A stretch of 64,000 nt of DNA from Tritrichomonas foetus (taxonomy: Eukaryota > Parabasalia > Tritrichomonadida > Tritrichomonadidae). The position numbers were made by a program, and so were the translations under genes. Positions 28,393 to 37,225 of the stretch are shown here, piece by piece; the stretch's first letter is position 1, and every line of letters starts with the position of its first letter. The DNA lies in NCBI GenBank assembly GCA_001839685.1, contig MLAK01000736.1, positions 2,733 to 66,732 on the forward strand, in the 5' to 3' direction. The notes under the pieces are model-generated. The model saw only the letters and a list, made by a program, of their open reading frames with translations. It did no database searches and was not told the origin of the DNA.

Positions 28393-30350
28393 TACGAAAT
28401 ATTGGTTTTGTTATTTCTCATAGAAAAAATTGTGATTTTTCAATGAATCTATTTACTTATCGTCATTTTGATATGATGAAATAGAAAAAAACATCAAACG
28501 TGGAATTTCTTTCGGATTTTGAATAGATTATATTCGAAAATATCTGATAAGTATTGATATTTTCCTTCACAAATATTGAAATGAATCGAAATAATCATAT
28601 GAAAAATGAGAAATAAGGGAAGAAAAACGTAAATAACTGCACACAATTATAGAAGGTACCTTTAATAATTCATTTTGAATCAATATCAACATTATTCATA
28701 TAATGCATCTTCTTCTTGAAATGAGTCGAATATCTATTCGTTTTTGTTTTCATGATTGAAACCGAAATTGTTGATCTATTGTTGACAAAAACGATTGAGG
28801 AAAGATGAATTACGAAATCACTCTTTATCACTCTCAAAAAAGTTCAATTGTTTTTAGAAAATGGTGTTTCATTTTTTCACGATTAGATCAATTTGTTGAC
28901 ACATTATCAATAATCCAGGTTATATATGATATATTTATTATTATATGAGATTATATCATCAGTCTTCGCAAATTATGGAAAAATTTGGAGAGCTAAATAT
29001 TCAACATTGACTCAAATTTTAATAGTTTTTAAAAAATATTTGATGTAGCAAATCATTTTAATATTATAATAACACATCCCGATAAATAAAACTTAACCAA
29101 AAATGATCATTCAAATTGTATAATTTTGGTGAGAGGTAAAAGCTGTAAAGTTGCTCCAATATACACTATTATGATAAGCCAACTTTATTAACGATTCAGA
29201 AATTCTGAATCAGAATTAAGAAAAGAAATCAACTTACAGATATGGTTTTGGAATGAATGTCAACTGGAAAGAACTTTTTCTATAATCAACAGATTTGTTA
29301 TCAAAAAGTTATTTATCTACAAATTCAAACAAATGGTCAAATATAATTTTGAATAAAAAGAAGGAATAAATGAAAGTAACACTACTATAAAAACTAGACA
29401 GATTTTCCAGAGATGAAGACATTATTCAAGAAAATTCGTAGATTCAAGAAAATAAATACTCAATCAGGCTTTCAATTTTGAATAAGAGGAGATTGAATTT
29501 ATCACGATTTTTTGTTGATATCACTTTTGTATTTACCCTAAATATGTTTTAATTCAGAAAAAATCTCGTTTACTTCGTAGCAAAATTGAACATTACAACA
29601 AAATGTAAATAAATATCACCTAAAAAAACTTGACATAATAGTAATACTGTTCAATTTAATAAAAAAAAGTCAGTTCTCTTCGGTACGGAAAATTTGGGGA
29701 AAGGTTTTGAGATAATCCTTCTCAAAATACCAGTAAAGAACTTTCTGACCATCACAACTTCACATTGATTGAATTATATCTTGCCATATTTTGAGGTAAT
29801 TCCATATTATAGTGTTTTATACTCTTAGTAATTTTGATTATAATCTTATAGTAAAATATGATTAGAAAATCATAAATATTGCAATCATCAAAGAAAATGA
29901 CTATCAATATATATATCTAAAAATCAAAAGTAATGTTGGTTATTAAATTCTTATTCATTAACATTTGGTTTTTCTAATCATAACTCCATTGAACAAAGGA
30001 TATAGTCATTTTAATATTTTTTTGTAAGATCAAATTAGAAAGTCAATTCTGAATAAAATCAATTTTTTCAAATTTATATTAGAAATATCGCCATAGAAAA
30101 AGATAATTATAATTTATAGTAGATATTAATATGCTAAATAAATAAATTTAAATTAAAAAATGCTTCTTTACTTAAGAATATAGTTATATTGATATAGATA
30201 AATCAAGAACAAAAGTATAATAAATTTTGATCAATTGAAAATAATTCTGAATTTTCCAATAATCAATTTTATGTACTATTCAATAATTCAATATCGATTC
30301 AATTTGAAAGATTAAATCAACATTCAATTAATTTGTTTACCAAATAGATC
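28393..30350. other. 2-kb intergenic region
   Basis: A long AT-rich spacer between two divergent genes. I read all frames and saw only short open stretches (for example 47 codons from 28805) with no recognised product. No repeats, initiators near the ATG at 30351, or RNA genes were identified. Confidence 0.45.
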
Positions 30351-33035
30351 ATGAAGGTTTCTAGATCTACTTCTAATTTTCTTCATTACAATTCAAAAGA
30401 TGTTGATCTCTCCTTTGGCGATGTTTACGATTTTACAGAGTCACTCCCCAAAGATAATAAAGTCACAAATCTGATTCTGACCCGCCAAACAGATTTACAG
30501 AATCTTCCAATGCCTCTCCCAAATGTGAGGACGCTAAAACTGTCAGCCAATCAATTAAGTGATTTGCCGCCACAAATGATATTCGCGCTTCAATCATATA
30601 CGAAAATGAATTCTCTTGATTTATCGGTAAACAAATTGAAAACATTGCCAGTGGAATTCAAAAAGTTCAAAAATTTAGAAACTTTAAATTTGCATCATAA
30701 TCAAATTAGCGAAGACAGCGATTTTGATATTCCCTCACTCCAGCACGTTATTTTAACTCAAAACCAATTTAAATGCATACCGAAATTACCCCAAAAAATC
30801 AAATCTCTCACATTCGATTATAATTTCTGCAGAAAATTGCATGATGTAAATCTCCCGAATTTAGTAACATTATCATTAGTGTTAACTGATCTTGAGTCTG
30901 TCAGTCCTTCCTTGTATTTCCCCAAGCTTGAAAAGCTTGATTTATCCATGAATAAACTCACATCACTTCCAGATTTGTCGAAAATGACGCCAAATTTGCA
31001 AGTTGTCAATTTGAGTACAAACTTTTTCTACAAAATGCCAACAATGCCACAATCAATTCGCGAGATTTCCATAAGCCATAACAAATTAACAGAATTACCA
31101 GAAGATTTATGTAAATTGAATAATTTAAACTTCTTAAATATTGCATTTAACAATATCGAAAAAGTTCCAGCGCTTCCAGAATCAATTGAAACATTTAAAT
31201 TTTGTAACAATAATGTTTATTATGTAACTCCGTGCAAAACACCAAAATTGAAGAAATTGTTCATCAGGTACAACAAACTGAGGAGTTTCCCACAATATGA
31301 ACGTCTAAAAGTTCGCGAATTTTTGGCTTGTTCGAATTACATTGAAGATTTAAAGCTTATTAACTTTTGTGACATTTTAACAAAAATCGATTTCTCTTAT
31401 AATGGAATTACTGAAATTCCACCATCGATTTTTGGATATTCAAAATTACAAACATTAATTTTATCAAACAATTCAATCAAAACTATTCCATCAAACATTC
31501 TTAAAGCAAAATCACTCAGTGTTTTACAAATCTCTTGTAATCAAATTTCCGAAATACCAAAATTACCTCCTACAATCACAGCAATTTATGCAGGATATTG
31601 TAAAATTAAAGTTCTTCCAGATTTATCATCTTTAAAGAACTTAGAAATTTTATGTTTACCTGGAAACCAAATTACCAATTTACCTGAGCTTCCAAATTCG
31701 ATTAAATCTATTTGGCTAGCCAGAAATAAAATCAACACACTTCCCACAAATATCCCGAAAAATGTAATACAGGTTGATTTTTCATATAACAAAATTAATC
31801 ATTTCCCAGAGAATCTTTGTTTGCCTCAGCTTGAAGAATTAGATTTGACTCATAATAAACTCCTAAAATTCACTTCTAATTTCACATTTCCAGCACTTCG
31901 CTTTCTCCGCCTTGCTGGAAATCCAATTAATTGCGAATTATCAGCAGATAAATTTAATAATCTTGAAATTGTTGATACATGTGAAACAAAATTAGTTTTT
32001 AAGACTGAACCATCAATTCGCCAATTTTTAGTTTCAGAGGTTTTGCCACAATATCAATCTCGACATGTCAAAAAGATGACAACATTACCTTGGCTTCAAT
32101 TTTCTGAAACTATGGGTGTCAGAAATAAAATGGAAGATTCGCTGGCAATCAATGCCTTCATAAATGGTGATGTTGATTTATACACAATTTTTGACGGCCA
32201 TCGTGGAAACATGACATCTGCATTTGCTTCTTTATATTTAGTTGATACTTTTGTAAGCCCACGACTCAAGCTCACCAAAAATTACATATATCGTGTAATA
32301 AAGAAATTAAATCGATGTTTAAGAAGCAGATGTTATGCAGATGGCGCTACAATGGCAACTGTTGCATTCAACGGTAAAAAATTAATTTCCGCGCACGTTG
32401 GTGATGCTCGAACACTTGTAGTAGATGAAGCTGGTAAAATTTCATTCACAACCATTGATCATAAGGCAACTGATCGTTTGGAATTTGAAAGAATTCATAA
32501 TGAAGGTGGAAGAGTCCAAAATGGAAGAATCCATGGAATTTTGGCACCAGGACGATCACTTGGTGATTTCCACGTTTTGGCAAATTCTGATGAACCTGAA
32601 ATAAACGAATATTTAGTTCAAGAAGGAGACAAGTGGATTATTTCTGCCTGTGATGGAATTTTCGATGTTTTATCTAATGAAGAAATTGGTGAAATTGCTT
32701 CAAAAGCGAAAAATGCTGGAAGATTGGCAACAGATATTAAAAACTTGGCATATACGAAATATTCAACAGATAATCTTTCTGTCATTGTTGTTGATATTAA
32801 AAACAGAAAGGTTCCAGATGACGTAAAACATATTAATGATGAAGAAGATGAAATTCCAAAGATTAGATCAAATAATTCATTGAATGATCGTTTGCTCCTC
32901 GAAAGCCAACAATATATCGTAGTTGAAGAAGAAAAAATTTCAAAGAAACCATCAAATACACCTCCTTTACCAGTAAAACTGACAATAGATTATAATGAAA
33001 TACAAGATTCAATTCTGGTTGAAAAGAAACATTGA
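30351..33035 (+). CDS. LRR-PP2C fusion: leucine-rich repeats with C-terminal PP2C phosphatase
   Basis: 894 aa. Residues about 40-555 are some 20 typical LRRs (patterns such as LDLSVNKLKTLPVEFKKFKN, LQTLILSNNSIKTIPSNILK and LEELDLTHNKLL). A PP2C-type Ser/Thr phosphatase domain follows (about 575-825). Metal and active-site residues are all present: RNKMED with E595 and D596, FDGHRG with D615, GATMATV, HVGDART, GRSLGD, ACDGIFDV with D768, and STDNLSV with D807. The enzyme should therefore be active. The order LRR then PP2C is that of PHLPP phosphatases, but without their PH domain; fungal adenylyl cyclases also join LRR and PP2C. The tail (830-894) is acidic. Its targets are unknown. No initiator precedes the ATG, and an A26 tract follows the stop. 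Confidence 0.93.
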   Translation: MKVSRSTSNFLHYNSKDVDLSFGDVYDFTESLPKDNKVTNLILTRQTDLQNLPMPLPNVRTLKLSANQLSDLPPQMIFALQSYTKMNSLDLSVNKLKTLPVEFKKFKNLETLNLHHNQISEDSDFDIPSLQHVILTQNQFKCIPKLPQKIKSLTFDYNFCRKLHDVNLPNLVTLSLVLTDLESVSPSLYFPKLEKLDLSMNKLTSLPDLSKMTPNLQVVNLSTNFFYKMPTMPQSIREISISHNKLTELPEDLCKLNNLNFLNIAFNNIEKVPALPESIETFKFCNNNVYYVTPCKTPKLKKLFIRYNKLRSFPQYERLKVREFLACSNYIEDLKLINFCDILTKIDFSYNGITEIPPSIFGYSKLQTLILSNNSIKTIPSNILKAKSLSVLQISCNQISEIPKLPPTITAIYAGYCKIKVLPDLSSLKNLEILCLPGNQITNLPELPNSIKSIWLARNKINTLPTNIPKNVIQVDFSYNKINHFPENLCLPQLEELDLTHNKLLKFTSNFTFPALRFLRLAGNPINCELSADKFNNLEIVDTCETKLVFKTEPSIRQFLVSEVLPQYQSRHVKKMTTLPWLQFSETMGVRNKMEDSLAINAFINGDVDLYTIFDGHRGNMTSAFASLYLVDTFVSPRLKLTKNYIYRVIKKLNRCLRSRCYADGATMATVAFNGKKLISAHVGDARTLVVDEAGKISFTTIDHKATDRLEFERIHNEGGRVQNGRIHGILAPGRSLGDFHVLANSDEPEINEYLVQEGDKWIISACDGIFDVLSNEEIGEIASKAKNAGRLATDIKNLAYTKYSTDNLSVIVVDIKNRKVPDDVKHINDEEDEIPKIRSNNSLNDRLLLESQQYIVVEEEKISKKPSNTPPLPVKLTIDYNEIQDSILVEKKH

Positions 33036-33083
33036 ACAAACAAACAAACAAACAAACAAAAAAAAAAAAAAAAAAAAAAAAAA
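33036..33083. repeat. (AAAC)n followed by a 26-A tract directly after the LRR-PP2C stop
   Basis: Five to six AAAC-type units begin immediately after the TGA, then 26 consecutive A occupy 33058-33083. Trichomonad mRNAs are polyadenylated about 10-30 nt after the stop, so the position equals that of a poly(A) tail. This may be the trace of a retroposed mRNA or simple-sequence slippage. Confidence 0.9.
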
Positions 33084-33434
33084 GTGTTTAAAATAATCAT
33101 TATTTGATTCGTTGTTTATATATATAAATTTAGTAAACTATTTTTTAGAGACAAATTTTCCCTCTTTATGCAAAGTTTTTGTTTTTGTTTCGATAACTCA
33201 ATATCCAATAAGTCAAAATTGATTGCATTCTTTTATATAAAATCTTTTAGTCTTTTAAGGATGATTCTTGAAATGATAAGATGAAAAAATTGTCCAAAGA
33301 AGTGTCGATGAAAGAAACTAGTCAAAAAAATTTCTTCCTTCAATTCAAATATCGCCAAATCATAAATAAAAAAAGATCCGTATAATATCGTTTAAAAAAA
33401 ACTAATTTTAAAAACATTCAAGAAACAAAGAAAC
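33084..33434. other. Intergenic region between convergent genes
   Basis: AT-rich 3' flanking sequence with no gene seen. Confidence 0.5.
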
Positions 33435-35555
33435 TCATTTCTTTCCTTTCTTTCCTTTCTTCTTCACCACGAAAGACGTGATGTACTCACATAGTTGGTT
33501 ATTTTCGTCTGTGAAATCTGAGATGGCGGTTTCAAACATTACATGATTTCTGAACATCACTGCGGCCAGGTCTTTTATCGTTGGCTTTCCTCCAACAGCG
33601 ATTGCCTGACAGTAGTCATACTCGTCGTATGCTTTATCCATATCAAGACCAGTTAAATTCAGAATTGTTGATTTCATATCATTGCCAGAGTACTTCTGTA
33701 AAGAGACGCTAATATTTTCGAGAGCCTTCTCATAAAGGGCTACAGCAAATATTGGTAAAGAAAGTTGGAGGTAATTTGTATTCCATAATTCTTTCTTATC
33801 ATTTGGAATAGAGTTCCAGCCGTAATGTTCGAAGGTTTTCGCTAAAATATTATTATCATTGCGTTTTAAGTATATCGTACAGTAAAACAAGAAGCTTTTG
33901 AATGAATGTTGAGATAATAAAAATTTCATAAACATATCGATGTGAAGATCCAAAGCAGCTTGTCTTCCAATTTGTGATAAGAATTGAAGTAGGTCTGTGC
34001 CATTTTGCTCGAAGCACTTTTGAACGATTTCTGAAACACTTGTTGGTTTCGGTGACCTATTCATCATCTTTAAAGCATCTGTTAAAACTTTATCAATTTG
34101 TTCAGAAATATCAACAACTTTTTTGGATGAAGCAAAAAGTGAATAATTTTCAATGACGATTTTCATCCAGGCTCCAGGATCAGGCATTGCCCTTTTCATT
34201 TCTGCTACTTGACCAGAATATTTCTTAATGATTTCCTCTTTCTTATTTGACAGATTGCTTATTCTTGTGAAATAAAACTTTGAAATTTTTGTTACAAATT
34301 GTCTGAATTTGTTTTGATATAATTCAGATAGTTTATTAGGATCGATACCTTCTGAGAAAGCAGCAACAACTTTATAGAAGTTAGTGAAATGAATTCCAGT
34401 TATATCTTCACTTGTTCCAGTTGGAAAATTAATGAAAAGTGAAGGTGATGAATTTGTTGGACGTTCCGGCATGACTTTATTCAAATCGATTTTATCCAAA
34501 AAATCAGTTTTGATTGCTTCAAGAAATTCTGATGATTGTGTCCAAATGGTTGTAACATCAACAGGAACAGCACCAAATGATTTACTTAATTGGGCTGGTT
34601 GTGGAGCAGCTTGCTTCATTTGTTTGAATTTTTGATCGTTTTGAGATATCGTATCTCTCAAACTTTGATTGACATTTAGGAGACCGTTTATATCTTTTTG
34701 AGTTTGAGTCACTTCTGCTTTGTAACGAAAAACTTCAACGTGAAGTTTTTCGTTCTCTTCCGTAGTTTTCTGTAGTTCCCTTTTCAATCGGCCAATTTCA
34801 GAATTTTGAGATTCGACCTTATTTTGAAGTCGTGGAAGGACTGCCGGCGTATCGTCTTTTGATGACGCAATTTGAGCTGTATACTGTTGCTTAATTTTCT
34901 TGATTTTTTCTTTTTCGTCTTTAATTCGATTAATAAAAATTCCAAAATAATTCTGAAATATCTCATAAAGGGTCTTCATAGATAGGGCAATGGCACGAGA
35001 CTTTGGAGCCATTTGACATATACATTCATCGAAAAGTGTGAAAAGCATGTCAAGTTCAGATGTAAGGCCATCTAATTGATGAACTTCAACGCTGTTCGTT
35101 GGACAGTAGTTTTGGTAGCGATTGTTAACAGCAGCAATAGCATCAAGTAATTGATGTATCAGCTGGCTGAAAAACTGTTTATCTGACGATGTATACGCGG
35201 GATATTCACGTCGCATGAATTTCAGTTCTTGATGACTTTTTGCATTTCCGAGGGCGAAGTCGTTTGGAAAAACGCAACAATTCTTGTTTCGTTGTGTTAA
35301 ATCGTAATTTTCGTTTTTTTCTATTTTTTCAAGTAGCGCAGTTATTTTTTCGATCGTGGGATTCGGCTTGATTTCAGAAGACATACTTTTCAAAAAAGTT
35401 CGCGGGCTGGAGTGAAAGGATGGATTTGTACTGGAGGAAAATCCTTTGGTTGAGCGGCGTGACGAATGCTGGCGAGGAGAAGGAGAAAGAATTGCTGGGA
35501 ACTTCATTGAAGCAGAGTCGACAATTGGCGGTGGTGTTGGTTGCGGGCTTTGCAT
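33435..35555 (-). CDS. Coiled-coil protein of unknown function, possibly axonemal
   Basis: 706 aa. I do not recognise it with confidence. Visible parts are: a Ser/Pro-rich disordered N-terminus (1-60); a helical region near 110-215 with FDECICQMAPKSRAIALSMK, which faintly recalls the p28-like axonemal dynein light-chain domain; a coiled coil at about 215-330 (IGRLKRELQKTTEENEKLH, heptad Leu/Ile); a mostly helical C-terminal half (340-690); and a very basic end, KKKGKKGKK. The abundance of helical structure and the faint p28 resemblance suggest a cytoskeletal or flagellar protein. It could equally be an unrelated scaffold. The start is the ATG at 35555. Confidence 0.6.
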   Translation of the reverse strand: MQSPQPTPPPIVDSASMKFPAILSPSPRQHSSRRSTKGFSSSTNPSFHSSPRTFLKSMSSEIKPNPTIEKITALLEKIEKNENYDLTQRNKNCCVFPNDFALGNAKSHQELKFMRREYPAYTSSDKQFFSQLIHQLLDAIAAVNNRYQNYCPTNSVEVHQLDGLTSELDMLFTLFDECICQMAPKSRAIALSMKTLYEIFQNYFGIFINRIKDEKEKIKKIKQQYTAQIASSKDDTPAVLPRLQNKVESQNSEIGRLKRELQKTTEENEKLHVEVFRYKAEVTQTQKDINGLLNVNQSLRDTISQNDQKFKQMKQAAPQPAQLSKSFGAVPVDVTTIWTQSSEFLEAIKTDFLDKIDLNKVMPERPTNSSPSLFINFPTGTSEDITGIHFTNFYKVVAAFSEGIDPNKLSELYQNKFRQFVTKISKFYFTRISNLSNKKEEIIKKYSGQVAEMKRAMPDPGAWMKIVIENYSLFASSKKVVDISEQIDKVLTDALKMMNRSPKPTSVSEIVQKCFEQNGTDLLQFLSQIGRQAALDLHIDMFMKFLLSQHSFKSFLFYCTIYLKRNDNNILAKTFEHYGWNSIPNDKKELWNTNYLQLSLPIFAVALYEKALENISVSLQKYSGNDMKSTILNLTGLDMDKAYDEYDYCQAIAVGGKPTIKDLAAVMFRNHVMFETAISDFTDENNQLCEYITSFVVKKKGKKGKK

Positions 35556-36187
35556 TGTTCACTAATTTTTAATTTAAGAGGATTATTTACCATTGAAAAT
35601 TGAATCACAGAAATATACGTTCAAAAAGTTTCACTTGATGATATAAATTCACTTGTAACAGAAAAAAAAATTTTGTCTTGGTATCGTCTTGAAAATTTGC
35701 AATGAGTAATATTATTTTGTACAAAATCTTTCAGCACATGATATTGGTTATAATACAATATCGTCCACTTCTTTGTAGCTGTTGTAAATTCCATCAATAT
35801 ACTATTGGTAAATATATTCATTTATATATGTATTATGATATCATGTTTATGGAATAATCATTAATAAAACTAGAAATTGCCGAAAAGTAAGGTTGAAGTC
35901 CTATTTCCTATGAAATAAGCTAAGCATGATGTAAAGGTCAAATAAAGGTCAAAAGAAGTAAAGCTTAGTTTGCTAGCTGGTAAATGTGATATGAACCATG
36001 CTGATTCTTTGGGTCATTTTGAAGTGAGCACGATTCCTCCAATGGAATTTTTCCTTTTGATGATTGTGATAAATATTTGCATAATATTTCATTATCTGTG
36101 ATTCCAAAAAAATAAATCCATAAATAAAAAAGGAATCGTTCGAAATCAAAATACTATTTTATCAGAAAGAGGTATTGATATTTGTAT
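35556..36187. other. Intergenic region with AAAGGTCAAA direct repeats
   Basis: AAAGGTCAAA occurs twice at 35933-35954. A 66-codon minus-strand frame (35621-35821, true ATG) reads like protein but is unrecognised and has no initiator; it is not annotated as a gene. The remainder is AT-rich. Confidence 0.45.
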
Positions 36188-36889
36188 TTACTCCGAAAAA
36201 ATAAAATCTACAATCTTTTGATAGCCAATTTCAGCATTGTCGACAATCAAGCAAGGCTGCTCAAAATCATCATCTTTATAACGTCCCGTTTTTACAGCAA
36301 CAGCTTTAGCATTCACATCATGTGCAGCTTTCACATCTTGTGGGGCGTCACCAATATGAATTATTTTGTCAAATTTTTTCCCAGTTTTTTCTTCTGCTGA
36401 TTTAATTCCTGCTCTCAAAATATCAGCTCGGTCCTCAAATTCACCCCATCCAGAAGCTTTTTCTGGGAAATATTTCCCAAGTCCCGATCGTTCGATTTTC
36501 ATCCAGCCAATATTTGTAAGATTTCCACTGCAAACAGCAGTCGTCACATTTGAATGGCTTCTCAAATTTTCCAACAAATTTTCAATTCCAGGAAGAATAA
36601 TTAAATCTTCCTGCTTGAGTAAATCAGGAAAAATCTTTTCAGAAATTTCTACAAATTTATCTCTCAGCTTTTTCTCAGCAGTTTGAGAATTCGTTGCTTT
36701 CTTAATCAGTTCATTGACAATCCACTCGTCTGAGCATCCAGAAAAAGATACATTTAAATATACCGCGGGCCTTTCATCAACACCAAACATTTCCTTTAAT
36801 GCATGCTGCAATGCCCTATTATGTGGAGAACTTTGTAGAGTTTTTAAAAGAGTAGAGTCAATATCAAATGTAACAAGAATGTTCTTCAT
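36188..36889 (-). CDS. HAD-superfamily hydrolase (phosphoglycolate phosphatase-like)
   Basis: 233 aa from the ATG at 36889. The frame runs to 36982 through a TTG, but MKNILVTFDID is the normal HAD start and a CCTTT (M5-like) promoter motif lies 15-19 bases upstream. HAD motifs in order: motif I DIDST with D9 and D11, motif II CSGN near residue 137, a motif III lysine in the GKYFPEKASGWGE region, and motif IV IGDAPQD near 197. A helical cap (about 20-100) is of the C1 type. The family acts on phosphoglycolate, other small phosphomonoesters or nucleotides; the substrate cannot be told from the sequence. Confidence 0.88.
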   Translation of the reverse strand: MKNILVTFDIDSTLLKTLQSSPHNRALQHALKEMFGVDERPAVYLNVSFSGCSDEWIVNELIKKATNSQTAEKKLRDKFVEISEKIFPDLLKQEDLIILPGIENLLENLRSHSNVTTAVCSGNLTNIGWMKIERSGLGKYFPEKASGWGEFEDRADILRAGIKSAEEKTGKKFDKIIHIGDAPQDVKAAHDVNAKAVAVKTGRYKDDDFEQPCLIVDNAEIGYQKIVDFIFSE

Positions 36890-37225
36890 GTATTTTGACA
36901 CTGAAAGGTCAATTATAAGGTGATTTAACTCTGAACCAAAATGAACAAAATCACTCACTGTTAATAATATCATATACTTCAAAAATTTAATTTTTATCTC
37001 TAAAATCTATCATTAAACATCTTTTCACCATTATGTAATCTTTATGAGCTCAATTATCATCCCAATATATTATAAGCGCAATGATAAGTGCATAAATGTG
37101 TAAATAGATAAGACCATATAAAAATGTTATAAATCTGGATATGATATAAAAGAAGAAATGTAAATTATAATATGTTAATAATCAATTTATTAAGAAAATT
37201 TCAATAATAGTTAGAACGCACCATT
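36890..37225. other. Intergenic region with M5-like promoter motif
   Basis: A minus-strand CCTTT at 36908-36904 lies 15-19 bases before the HAD gene ATG. The rest is AT-rich and includes the 3' flank of the next membrane-protein gene. Confidence 0.45.

Noticed and set aside
35621..35821. Minus-strand 66-codon frame with a true ATG
   Set aside because: No family is recognised, no initiator is seen, and similar lengths occur by chance in this window.
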